64,000 bases of DNA from Porticoccus sp002390525 (GTDB taxonomy: Bacteria; Pseudomonadota; Gammaproteobacteria; Pseudomonadales; Porticoccaceae): positions 186,001 through 250,000 of the forward strand of contig OX044352.1 of the NCBI GenBank assembly GCA_943846655.1, given 5' to 3'. Below the pieces are notes generated by a model. That model was given only the letters and a program-made list of their open reading frames with translations, did no database searches and had not been told where the DNA came from. Each line of letters opens with the position of its first letter. Within the stretch, counting starts at the first letter, position 1. This document shows positions 8,477 through 16,713 of the stretch, piece by piece. The translations under genes and the position numbers were made by a program.

Positions 8477-9667
8477 ATGAGATTATTCAAAGTTGAATTA
8501 AAGTTTTCATCAATAATCACAAAAAAACTTTATTTTTCATCACTATTTATTCTTTTATTTCTTTTTATGTCTTCCCCAACCTTGGCCAGCTTGCCCTTAA
8601 AAGGGCTTATGCTTAAGAAAAACGACACAATGTGGTTATCGTTGGGAGGGGGCCTTAGATTCCAAGCCGCTTCTCGTGACAGTGATACTAACGATAGCTC
8701 AGAATTCACAATCAATAGCATGCGTTTATATATATCTGGTCAGCTTCATGATTATCTAAAATTTAATATTAATACAGAAAAATATGAAGGTGACTCAATG
8801 ATGACTATTGATGCCCTTTTGAAGTTTGAATTGAATAGCTCCGCAAATCTATGGTTAGGTAGAACACTTGTACCTTCTGATCGCCCGGGTTTAAATGGCC
8901 CATATTCGGGTTTGACATGGAACCAATACCGTCAACCTTTATTCTCAGCTGATTATGACGGTCCCGCTGGACAGCTGGGGCGAAGTGAAGGAGGCGTGTT
9001 CTGGGGAACGAAAGAAAGGTTTCAATATTTACTAGGTATATTTGAGGGGCTAGAGAATGATTATGGAAACACCGATAATCACTTTTTATATGCTGGGCGC
9101 CTAGCCTATAACTTTTTAAATATAGAGCCTCAACCCGGACACTACTACACAAGTGGGACCTATTACGGGTCACAAGGTAATATTTTAACAGCCGCTATAA
9201 CTCTTCAGTCACAAAATGATGGTACAGGAAGCAAATCCGAATCAGGAGATTTTTCAGGGTATGCTTTTGATATTTTTTCCGAAAGAGTCTTGTTGAACAA
9301 AGGTGTAATCAACTTTGAAGCCGGTTACAAAGAAATAGAATCAGACTTTACTTTTGCAAGAAGGCCGCAAGATGAAACAGAAAAATGTTTTTGTCTTTTT
9401 GATGGAGATTCATTTTATGTCACTGCAGGTTATTTGATTCCAGAAATTATTGGTATTGGAAAGCTTCAACCATACTTTCGTCATACGAAAAACAGTCCTG
9501 CAGATGCTAAAAATAGCGATACATCAGAGTGGGGTACCAATTATGTGCTAGCTGGAAGCAAGGCAAATATAAATTTGAACTATACGCATGGTAATGCAAA
9601 TGCCAGTGGCTACGCAGGTAAGAGAAAAGGTAACGTAACACTCGGGCTTCAATTGCAATTTTATTAG
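8477..9667 (+). CDS. Outer-membrane porin, OprO/OprP family
   Basis: A 396-aa outer-membrane protein. A long N-terminal extension with a hydrophobic core (YFSSLFILLFLFMSS) and a TLAS-like cleavage region is a Sec signal peptide. The mature part starts with LSLGGGLRFQAA and alternates polar and hydrophobic residues in beta-strand fashion. FTINSMRLYISGQL and LWLGRTLVPSDRPGLNG match phosphate-selective porins. The chain ends in an aromatic residue (LQLQFY), the usual BAM recognition signal. Substrate selectivity cannot be read from sequence, and there is no pho gene nearby. It converges on the SlyD-like gene with only 10 nt between stops. Confidence 0.8.
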   Translation: MRLFKVELKFSSIITKKLYFSSLFILLFLFMSSPTLASLPLKGLMLKKNDTMWLSLGGGLRFQAASRDSDTNDSSEFTINSMRLYISGQLHDYLKFNINTEKYEGDSMMTIDALLKFELNSSANLWLGRTLVPSDRPGLNGPYSGLTWNQYRQPLFSADYDGPAGQLGRSEGGVFWGTKERFQYLLGIFEGLENDYGNTDNHFLYAGRLAYNFLNIEPQPGHYYTSGTYYGSQGNILTAAITLQSQNDGTGSKSESGDFSGYAFDIFSERVLLNKGVINFEAGYKEIESDFTFARRPQDETEKCFCLFDGDSFYVTAGYLIPEIIGIGKLQPYFRHTKNSPADAKNSDTSEWGTNYVLAGSKANINLNYTHGNANASGYAGKRKGNVTLGLQLQFY

Positions 9668-9677
9668 TTTGCTGACT

Positions 9678-10160
9678 CTAGTGAGTGGTTTTAGGAAGAG
9701 GTTTTCCTTGTTTGAGCTCTTCGAATGTTGCTACACGAACCTCCATGATTTCTATGTCAAAGGTCAAAGTTTTTCCTGCTAGGGGGTGGTTAAAATCAAT
9801 ATCGACATTAAATTTTCCAACCTTTGCAACAGTCACTGGGCGAGTTCCCTCAACTGTTTTTAAGGGTACTACCATACCTGGTTCCAGCTTACCCTCTTGT
9901 CCAATACTTTTTCTTGAAACTCTTAGCCTATTCTTAAGATTTAATCGTCCATAAGCCATATCTGGCTGAAGTGTAATGCTGTACTTATCGCCAACCTCTT
10001 TACCAGACATCGAATGCTCTAAAGTTTCAATCATATTTTTGTGTCCATACAAAAAACTACTCGGTTCTTTTCCTAGAGAGCTTTCTACAACCTCACCCTT
10101 TTCATCTGTCATTTTATGATGGAAAGCTACTACACTATCTTTTGCGATCTTCATATTCAT
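9678..10160 (-). CDS. FKBP-type peptidyl-prolyl isomerase, SlyD-like
   Basis: A 160-aa FKBP with an inserted chaperone flap. The N-terminal AKDSVVAFHHKMTDEKGEVVESS and FLYGHKNMIETLEHSMSG are the usual first half of the FKBP domain. DMAYG marks the start of the IF (insert-in-flap) domain, and IDFNHPLAGKTLTFDIEIM closes the FKBP fold. The metal-binding His/Cys-rich tail of E. coli SlyD is absent, so it resembles FkpB/SlpA or short SlyD forms. It lacks a signal peptide and should act in the cytosol as a folding helper. A second ATG 6 nt downstream could be the real start. Confidence 0.85.
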   Translation of the reverse strand: MNMKIAKDSVVAFHHKMTDEKGEVVESSLGKEPSSFLYGHKNMIETLEHSMSGKEVGDKYSITLQPDMAYGRLNLKNRLRVSRKSIGQEGKLEPGMVVPLKTVEGTRPVTVAKVGKFNVDIDFNHPLAGKTLTFDIEIMEVRVATFEELKQGKPLPKTTH

Positions 10161-10231
10161 CTTTTCCTTTAATATTTTTACAAAAAATTTAACTTTATAT
10201 TTTCATGCTAGGGGAATATGGCATATTTGAT

Positions 10232-11026
10232 TTATGTTTTTTCAGGACATACCTGGTAATATCCGTTCGAGCAAGATATCTTTAGTGGAATATTAAAAAA
10301 CTCAGATATCTTGTCATCTGTAAAAAGAATTTCTTTTTTGTCATCGTCAAAGATTTTACCTTCCTTAATCAATATTACCCTCTCAATTTCTGGAGGTATT
10401 TCATTGATGTGGTGGGTAGCTAATAAAATTGTTTTTCCACTACAAAGTAACTCTCGAATAATTTTCAAGTACTGATGAGTTGCCCTAACATCTAAACCAC
10501 TTGTTGGTTCATCTAAAATCAAATGGTCTGGATTATGGATTAGCGCCCGTCCCAATAAACAAATACGCTGCTGCCCAGTTGACATTTGCCGGTAACGGCA
10601 ATTAGCTAGATCTTGAATACCTAAATATTCTAATATTTTTTTTCCGCGCTTGAGTTCTGAATCGGTTATCTCTTGGTGAGAAAACAAACCGATCGAATTA
10701 TGCAGCCCAGAAACAACTACCCCTAAACCACTTATATCGGGAACAAATATAGCTTGTAAGTCAGCAGAAATTAGCCCAATTTTTTTTCTAAGGTCCCATA
10801 AAGTTGGGAGCTGTTTGCCTAAGATTTTTACAAAAGAACCTTCTTTTGAAATCGGATATATCTCTCGAGATAAAAGTTTAAGCAAGGAACTCTTACCTGC
10901 GCCATTTGGGCCAATGATAACTGCACTTTCTCCACATTTTATAGAAAGCGAAAGTTGATCGAAGACTTTTTTTTCATCTCTATAAACTGTTGCATTAAAT
11001 ATATCTAAAAGTTTTTTTTTTGACAT
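10232..11026 (-). CDS. ABC transporter ATP-binding protein without a visible permease
   Basis: A single ABC ATPase of 264 aa. Walker A is GPNGAGKSS (about residues 39-47), the signature is MSTGQQ, Walker B is HLILDEPTSGLD and the switch histidine is in LATHH. Signature and Walker B stand in normal order. No membrane component or binding protein is next to it. Homologues with this layout (ModF/YlmA-like) are often orphans of unknown substrate, and some may not be transporters. It follows lipA after 43 nt with an AT-only inverted repeat between them, so it may be the last gene of the lipA transcript. Confidence 0.85.
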   Translation of the reverse strand: MSKKKLLDIFNATVYRDEKKVFDQLSLSIKCGESAVIIGPNGAGKSSLLKLLSREIYPISKEGSFVKILGKQLPTLWDLRKKIGLISADLQAIFVPDISGLGVVVSGLHNSIGLFSHQEITDSELKRGKKILEYLGIQDLANCRYRQMSTGQQRICLLGRALIHNPDHLILDEPTSGLDVRATHQYLKIIRELLCSGKTILLATHHINEIPPEIERVILIKEGKIFDDDKKEILFTDDKISEFFNIPLKISCSNGYYQVCPEKT

Positions 11027-11040
11027 CGATTGGCCCTTTT

Positions 11041-11064
11041 AATTATAAATTTTAATTTATAATT
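11041..11064. repeat. AT-only inverted repeat between lipA and the ABC gene
   Basis: Ten-base arms AATTATAAAT and ATTTATAATT pair perfectly around a 4-nt loop. On the plus strand the repeat is followed by a T run; in the direction of lipA transcription it is not, so a classical terminator of lipA is doubtful. Confidence 0.4.
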
Positions 11065-11069
11065 ATTTT

Positions 11070-12050
11070 TTAGTTTATTTTTTCGCCTCTTGCTTGTTTG
11101 TCAGCATGATAAGATGATCTAACTAATGGGCCAGAAGCCACATGTTTAAAGCCGATACGATATCCATATTCTGCATATTCAGCGAATTCATCTGGATGAA
11201 CAAAGCGATTCACAGGCAGATGATTTCTAGAGGGCTGAAGATATTGGCCAATTGTGACCATATCTACATTATTAGCTTTAAGGTCGTCTAGCGTCTTTAT
11301 CAACTCCTCTTTGGTTTCGCCCAGCCCCACCATTAACCCAGATTTTGTCGGTACATTAGGATTATAATACTTATAATCATTCAATAACTTAAGGGACCAA
11401 TCATAATTAGCACCAGGTCTAGCCTCACGATAAAGACGAGAGACAGTCTCCATATTGTGATTAAAGACATCTGGGGGTGTCGAGGTAAAAATCTCTAGTG
11501 CTATTTCCATTCTTCCACGAAAGTCAGGGACAAGCACCTCAACTTTAAGGTCGGGGCTTAGGTTCTTTGACTCTCTAATACAGTTCGCAAAATGTTGTGC
11601 GCCTCCGTCTCTTAGGTCATCTCGATCCACAGAAGTTACTACAACATATTTTAATTTCATTTCGTAAATAGCTTCAGCTAAACTTTTTGGCTCATCTGGG
11701 TCAAGATTATTTGGTTTACCATGGCCGACATCACAGAAAGGGCAGCGTCTTGTACATATTTCACCCATAATCATAAATGTCGCAGTGCCATTACCAAAAC
11801 ATTCACTGAGATTTGGACAAGCAGCTTCTTCACAAACCGTAGACAGCTTATTTTTGCGGAGAATATTTTTAATTGCTTGTACTTTTGGTGAAGAGGAGAC
11901 TCGGATTCTCATCCATTCTGGTTTGCGCAAAATATTTTCACTGGGAATGACTTTAACAGGTATGCGTTCTACTTTTTCGGCACTTCGAAGTTTTTCACCT
12001 TTTTTTATTCGCTTAGTTCGCTGAGGGGGGGCAATATTGAGATCTGTCAT
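11070..12050 (-). CDS. lipA: Lipoyl synthase
   Basis: Radical-SAM enzyme that inserts two sulfurs into protein-bound octanoyl groups to make lipoyl cofactors of 2-oxoacid dehydrogenases and the glycine cleavage system. Two [4Fe-4S] sets are visible. The auxiliary cluster ligands are C73, C78 and C84 in CEEAACPNLSEC. The radical-SAM cluster ligands are C99, C103 and C106 in CTRRCPFC. The C-terminal ASGPLVRSSYHAD contains the RSSYHA motif that ligates the sacrificial cluster through its first serine. Length (326 aa) is normal. It lies downstream of lipB in the same direction with a 76-nt spacer, the usual gammaproteobacterial order. Confidence 0.97.
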   Translation of the reverse strand: MTDLNIAPPQRTKRIKKGEKLRSAEKVERIPVKVIPSENILRKPEWMRIRVSSSPKVQAIKNILRKNKLSTVCEEAACPNLSECFGNGTATFMIMGEICTRRCPFCDVGHGKPNNLDPDEPKSLAEAIYEMKLKYVVVTSVDRDDLRDGGAQHFANCIRESKNLSPDLKVEVLVPDFRGRMEIALEIFTSTPPDVFNHNMETVSRLYREARPGANYDWSLKLLNDYKYYNPNVPTKSGLMVGLGETKEELIKTLDDLKANNVDMVTIGQYLQPSRNHLPVNRFVHPDEFAEYAEYGYRIGFKHVASGPLVRSSYHADKQARGEKIN

Positions 12051-12126
12051 AAATTGGCGCCAAAAAATTCGAAGATTTTAGTTTGAGTTGTGCTTAATAT
12101 TGTCCCGAAAATCTTAAATTAGCAGT

Positions 12127-12807
12127 TTAATCTAAGGTAGTTTCAGTCTTATAATTATTATACCCCAATTTTTGGGCAAAAATGTCTGCCAAGAAGTTCA
12201 CAACATCTGCTAAAGAAAATTTTTCTTCAGCTATATCAGAAATTTGTGTCATCCCTATATTTAAGCCACAAGGATTTATTCTTAACCAAGGTTCAAGGTT
12301 CATATCAACATTCAAATTAAAACCATGATAACTGCAACCACGACGTACCCTCAACCCTAAAGAAGAAATTTTTTTTACATCAACTAAATCTTTTTTAATA
12401 TTTCCGATAAAAACGCCGGGGGATTTAATATTAGTTTCCCCGCTTATACCGCAGCATGCTAAGGTTTCTATTATCGAATCTTCAATCAAATTTACAAGAT
12501 CTTTGACGCCAATACCAAGTCGCTCTATATCCACAAGCACATAACCAGTAATTTGTCCTGGACCATGGTATGTGACATGACCACCTCTATCAGTCTTTAT
12601 AACAGGTATTTCTGCCGGCTGAATAATATAGCTATTATCCCCAGCCTGTCCTTGGGTAAATACTGGGAAATGCTCTAAAAACCAAATCTCATCTGAAGTA
12701 ATTTTCTCTCTCTTCGATGTAAATAATTTCATACGCTCAAAAGTATCTTCATACTTCAAGCAACCTAGGCGTCTAATAATTAAATTAGGGAGGGGTAGCT
12801 GAGGCAT
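12127..12807 (-). CDS. lipB: Octanoyl-[acyl-carrier-protein]:protein N-octanoyltransferase
   Basis: It transfers octanoate from ACP to lipoyl domains, the step before LipA. The substrate-site motif RGGHVTYHGPGQ is at about residues 74-85. The catalytic lysine is in the KKISSLGLRV segment (about 145-146) and the catalytic cysteine is C180 in INPCG. Length is 226 aa from the ATG at 12807; an in-frame TTG 6 nt upstream is the alternative. It begins 10 nt after the ybeD stop, so ybeD-lipB are co-transcribed. Confidence 0.95.
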   Translation of the reverse strand: MPQLPLPNLIIRRLGCLKYEDTFERMKLFTSKREKITSDEIWFLEHFPVFTQGQAGDNSYIIQPAEIPVIKTDRGGHVTYHGPGQITGYVLVDIERLGIGVKDLVNLIEDSIIETLACCGISGETNIKSPGVFIGNIKKDLVDVKKISSLGLRVRRGCSYHGFNLNVDMNLEPWLRINPCGLNIGMTQISDIAEEKFSLADVVNFLADIFAQKLGYNNYKTETTLD

Positions 12808-12817
12808 AAGCAATCAC

Positions 12818-13138
12818 TCATAAAACCATCTTAACTAAAGGATCAACTTTTAAATCGCTGAACAAAGACCCTAATTGGTCAGGTCCAGTTGCAATTATAA
12901 CAACAGTTATAGACTGAAAGTTTCGATTTTTACTATCTCTAACTGTAATTTTTGAATGCTCAAAACCAGGTGAATGAGTTTCCATAACCCTAATTACCAA
13001 TCTATATAGTTCAGGTCCAGATTGGCCTATAATTTTTATAGGATACTCGCAAGGAAACTCAATTTTTGGTGCCTGTTGAGAGTCATCTACTTTTAGATTT
13101 TCAATAAATGGTAACTCTGAGCCATTGTGATCACACAT
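12818..13138 (-). CDS. ybeD: YbeD family (DUF493) small protein
   Basis: A 106-aa member of DUF493. The recognisable parts are FPCEYPIKIIGQSGPEL, an ACT-like alpha-beta region with SPGFEHSKITVRDSKNRNFQS, and a C-terminal hydrophobic strand followed by SDLKVDPLVKMVL. Family members are small regulatory-looking proteins usually encoded between dacA and lipB, as here; a lipoate-related role is suspected from position only. Its ATG overlaps the dacA stop as TAATG, so translation is likely coupled. Confidence 0.9.
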   Translation of the reverse strand: MCDHNGSELPFIENLKVDDSQQAPKIEFPCEYPIKIIGQSGPELYRLVIRVMETHSPGFEHSKITVRDSKNRNFQSITVVIIATGPDQLGSLFSDLKVDPLVKMVL

Positions 13139-14298
13139 TACTCAAAAAAACCCATGAACATTATTTCAAGTGAGTCCCACAATCTTTCAAAGATACCGGC
13201 CTCATCTACAGCATGTTCAGCAAAAATAGGGAACTTAGCTAGTGTATCTTTATCAAGAGAAACTGACATCTTTCCAAGCTCTTCTGTTTCTGTCAGCGGC
13301 GCCTCAATGATACCGTTTAGAACTATCTTTGATTTAAGATCTTTTTTAGATCCTTGGGGTATCGTGAGGTAAACATTCTCGGATACGACCAAATTTACTT
13401 TATTTTCTGTGCCATACCAAACTTGTGCATCTTTTTCTACGACATCACCAGCAGAATACATTTTATTTGTTTCATAATATCTAAAGCCATATGATAAAAG
13501 CTTCTGTGATTCCTGTGCTCTAGCTGCCTTCGACTTTGCGCCCATGACTACAGAGATCAGTCTCATACCATTTCGAGTGGCAGAGGCTACAAGGCAATAG
13601 CCAGCTTCCTCAGTATGACCTGTTTTAAGACCGTCAACTAAGCTATTACGCCAGAGTAATGAGTTGCGATTTTTTTGATCTATATTATTAAATTTGAAAT
13701 ATTTCTCTGCGTAAATACTATATTGAGTAGGGTAATCATTTATCAATGAACGTGATAATAGAGCTAAATCTCTTGCGGTAGTTAGATGTCCATCATCTGG
13801 CCAACCGGTTGAATTGCTATAGTGTGTCCCAGACATTCCAAGTAGTAAAGCTTGTTGGTTCATAATATCTGCGAAGGCATTTTCACTGCCAGCAATATAT
13901 TCAGCGAGGGCTACAGAGGCGTCATTACCCGAGGATATAATTACCCCCTTAAGTAAATCAGATAAAAGGACTTTTTTACCTTCCTGGATAAACATCCTAG
14001 ATCCACCCATTTTCCATGCTTTTACACTTATAGGGACTTTATCGTCTTCATTTATTCTGCCATTTTCCAAATCTTTTGCGACTATATAGCTAGTCATAAT
14101 TTTTGTAAGACTTGCGGGTGGAAGTTGCTGGTCTGCGTTGTGTTCAATCAAAACTTTACCTGTATTAGCATCCATTAAAATCCAGGCGTTTGCTGCAAGA
14201 CTTGGTGGCGCAGGAATCAATATTTTACTTTGTATAGATGACGCAAAAGTAGTCAAAAAAAGTAAGGGCCAAATGATGGTAAGCGTTATTTTTCGCAT
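13138..14298 (-). CDS. dacA: D-alanyl-D-alanine carboxypeptidase (PBP5/PBP6 type)
   Basis: A periplasmic low-molecular-weight penicillin-binding protein that trims the terminal D-Ala of peptidoglycan stem peptides. The N-terminal KITLTIIWPLLFLTTFASS is a signal peptide. The serine peptidase motifs are SLTK (63-66), SGN (123-125) and KTG (226-228), in the right order and spacing. A PBP5 C-terminal domain follows. The last residues (ERLWDSLEIMFMGFFE) form an amphipathic membrane-anchoring helix. Length (386 aa) matches the family. It shares 1 nt with ybeD downstream. Confidence 0.95.
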   Translation of the reverse strand: MRKITLTIIWPLLFLTTFASSIQSKILIPAPPSLAANAWILMDANTGKVLIEHNADQQLPPASLTKIMTSYIVAKDLENGRINEDDKVPISVKAWKMGGSRMFIQEGKKVLLSDLLKGVIISSGNDASVALAEYIAGSENAFADIMNQQALLLGMSGTHYSNSTGWPDDGHLTTARDLALLSRSLINDYPTQYSIYAEKYFKFNNIDQKNRNSLLWRNSLVDGLKTGHTEEAGYCLVASATRNGMRLISVVMGAKSKAARAQESQKLLSYGFRYYETNKMYSAGDVVEKDAQVWYGTENKVNLVVSENVYLTIPQGSKKDLKSKIVLNGIIEAPLTETEELGKMSVSLDKDTLAKFPIFAEHAVDEAGIFERLWDSLEIMFMGFFE

Positions 14299-14488
14299 AG
14301 TATTGGGTCACCTCATAAGTTAGTTAAGTCGAGTAAAGCATAAAACTGTTCTAAACCTCTAAGAATATTCCATATAACCTTTAATAATTCTAACATGGGC
14401 TTTAGCTCTTACCAGAAAATTAATTATGTATCTTGCAATTACAGTTTTGACTCTGCCTGATTAAATTACAACCCTGTTTTGCTATATC

Positions 14489-15472
14489 TTAATTATTTTT
14501 AACTCGATCTAAAATCAATTTACTTAGCTCATAAACTGCCATCGCATATAAATGACTATGATTATATCGAGTTATAACATAAAAATTGTGTAGGCCTAGC
14601 AAATAGTTTTTACCGTCCTCACTTTCTAGAATTAAAGGTAAAGCTTTAATTTGATCCGATAATGGATATAAAGGATGAAAGCCAATTTTTTTGAGGTTAC
14701 CGATGTTTTTATCTAGTTTTAGCTTATTTACTAGAGATATGTCATATGACTTATCAAACTTTGCAGGAATAACAATTTCTTCTCCTGAACGCCATCCATG
14801 TTTGGAAAAGTAATTCGCAACACTACCTATTGCATCAGCTTTATTGTTCCATATATCTGAGAATCCGTCTCCATCAAAATCAATAGCAAAACTACGATAG
14901 CTGCTTGGTATAAATTGCCCATAACCCATTGCTCCTGCATATGATCCTTTCAAAGAGAGTGGATCTTGCTTCTGTTCCTCGCATAACAAAAAAAAGCTTT
15001 TTAACTGTTTTTTAAAGAATTTACTACGTTTTGGATAATCAAATGACAGAGTCGTAAGGGCATCAATGACACGATAACTTCCCTTATTCCGGCCATAGGA
15101 TGTTTCTACACCAATAATTGCAACGATTATCTCTGGTGCAACACCATATTTTTTTGATGCTTTAGTCAGAATTTGATCATTTTCGAGCCAAAACTGAACT
15201 CCTTGATTAACCCTTTTTTCCTGGATAAAGATTTTTTTATAATCTGCCCAAGATTTTACTTTTTCTGCTGGACGGTTCATTGCATTGATTATGGATTGCT
15301 GTTTATTTGCACTCTTAAAAATTGTTAAAATCTTAGTGCGATCATAGTCATTTTCTATTTTTTCAATAAATTTTTGGGCGTCTGGATGCTCTGAATAATC
15401 CGCAATAGCTGAAGATAAACCCATAGATGAACTAAGTAAAAGAACCAGAAGAAATTTTCTATGTATATTCAT
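14489..15472 (-). CDS. mltB: Lytic murein transglycosylase B
   Basis: It cleaves glycan strands between MurNAc and GlcNAc to make anhydro-muropeptides. The catalytic glutamate is in GVETSYGRNKGSY (E123 from the chosen start). GAMGYGQFIPSSYRSFA and an EF-hand-like DFDGDGFSD calcium loop are typical of the MltB family. The start at 15472 opens directly with the signal peptide NIHRKFLLVLLLSSS and has AGGAAA upstream; an ATG 36 nt earlier would add a poorly fitting leader. There is no clear lipobox, so it may be a soluble periplasmic form. It follows rodA after 47 nt; rlpA, often found next to it, is absent. Confidence 0.92.
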   Translation of the reverse strand: MNIHRKFLLVLLLSSSMGLSSAIADYSEHPDAQKFIEKIENDYDRTKILTIFKSANKQQSIINAMNRPAEKVKSWADYKKIFIQEKRVNQGVQFWLENDQILTKASKKYGVAPEIIVAIIGVETSYGRNKGSYRVIDALTTLSFDYPKRSKFFKKQLKSFFLLCEEQKQDPLSLKGSYAGAMGYGQFIPSSYRSFAIDFDGDGFSDIWNNKADAIGSVANYFSKHGWRSGEEIVIPAKFDKSYDISLVNKLKLDKNIGNLKKIGFHPLYPLSDQIKALPLILESEDGKNYLLGLHNFYVITRYNHSHLYAMAVYELSKLILDRVKNN

Positions 15473-15519
15473 ATTTGGTTTTTTCCTATAATATTTTTGG
15501 ACGTACATCTCAGTTAAAA

Positions 15520-16674
15520 TTACCTGCTGCGTCTCCTTTCTTTAAAGTTTTGTTCTGTACTAATTGCCATTAATATCCCAAAACCACACATTAGAGTAAC
15601 TACTGAAGTTCCCCCAAAGCTCATAAAGGGCAAAGGCACTCCAACAACTGGTAAAATTCCAGATACCATCCCTAAATTAACAAAAATGTATAAGAAAAAA
15701 AGAAAAGTATAACTTCCTGCAAAAAGTCTGCCAAATATAGTTTGCGATCGAATGCTAATTAATAGGCATCTTAGAATTAAAGTAGCATACAGGGCCATAA
15801 GACCCAAAACTCCTAATAAACCAAACTCTTCTGCAAATACAGCAATGATAAAATCTGTATGGCTTTCCGGAAGGAAATCAAGTTGAGACTGAGTTCCATG
15901 ACCCCATCCTTTACCACCCAAGCCCCCAGAACCTATGGCAATAGTTGACTGAATGATATTCCATCCTGCTCCAAATTTATCAGACTCTGGATCAAACAAA
16001 GTTATAATTCTCTGTCTTTGATAACCATGCAGTCCATAAAACCACATTAAAGGCATAGCAACTGCAAGTGAGCAGGATGATGTAAATAAATAAATTCTTG
16101 GTAGGCCGCCAAGAAATAATACTGAAAAACCTGCAACTCCAACCAAAATTGCTGTGCCTAAGTCTGGCTGTATACCAATTAAAGCGACTGGTATAGCAAC
16201 TAGAAGTAATGAAAAAAACACCGTTTTAAGGCTTGGAGGGTAATCTCTTCTAGAAATATAACTGGCCAACAATAGAGGTATTGCAACTTTTAAGACCTCT
16301 GATGGCTGAAACTGGACTCCTACATCCAGCCAACGTTGTGCTCCATTTCTCTCAATACCCAAAAACGGTATCGCTAACAATAAAAGAACTCCGCCAGTAT
16401 ATGGAATAAATGCCCATCGCTCAAAAAATCGAAGATTGACTTGCGCTATTGTTAACAACAAGATAAATCCTATACCAAATCGAATAAGCTGGGAATTAAC
16501 GAGATTTAAGTTTTGTCCGCTAGCGCTATAAAGTGCTACTAAACCTGTGCTTGCTAACGCTAGGAGGGTTAGCAGCATGTGTAAGTCCAAATGCAGCCTG
16601 TTCCACTTATTTCGAGTATCAACGAAAGCTGAGTTTCCTTGATTTATTCGCCTAACAAACTCACTCTGGCTCAT
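15520..16674 (-). CDS. rodA: Peptidoglycan glycosyltransferase RodA (SEDS family)
   Basis: An inner-membrane SEDS polymerase that with PBP2 builds side-wall peptidoglycan in the elongasome. The 384-aa protein is almost entirely hydrophobic segments. It carries GIQPDLGTAILVG, the catalytic aspartate region WNIIQSTIAIGSGGLGGKGW and the C-terminal GVPLPFMSFGGTSVVTLM, all SEDS hallmarks. RodA rather than FtsW is favoured by its place immediately after mrdA (39-nt gap) and before mltB. The start ATG is preceded by a cytosolic N-terminus of about 30 residues. Confidence 0.95.
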   Translation of the reverse strand: MSQSEFVRRINQGNSAFVDTRNKWNRLHLDLHMLLTLLALASTGLVALYSASGQNLNLVNSQLIRFGIGFILLLTIAQVNLRFFERWAFIPYTGGVLLLLAIPFLGIERNGAQRWLDVGVQFQPSEVLKVAIPLLLASYISRRDYPPSLKTVFFSLLLVAIPVALIGIQPDLGTAILVGVAGFSVLFLGGLPRIYLFTSSCSLAVAMPLMWFYGLHGYQRQRIITLFDPESDKFGAGWNIIQSTIAIGSGGLGGKGWGHGTQSQLDFLPESHTDFIIAVFAEEFGLLGVLGLMALYATLILRCLLISIRSQTIFGRLFAGSYTFLFFLYIFVNLGMVSGILPVVGVPLPFMSFGGTSVVTLMCGFGILMAISTEQNFKERRRSR

Positions 16675-16713
16675 TAGAGCACCAAGATTTTTTTATTCTG
16701 AAATCAACTTTGA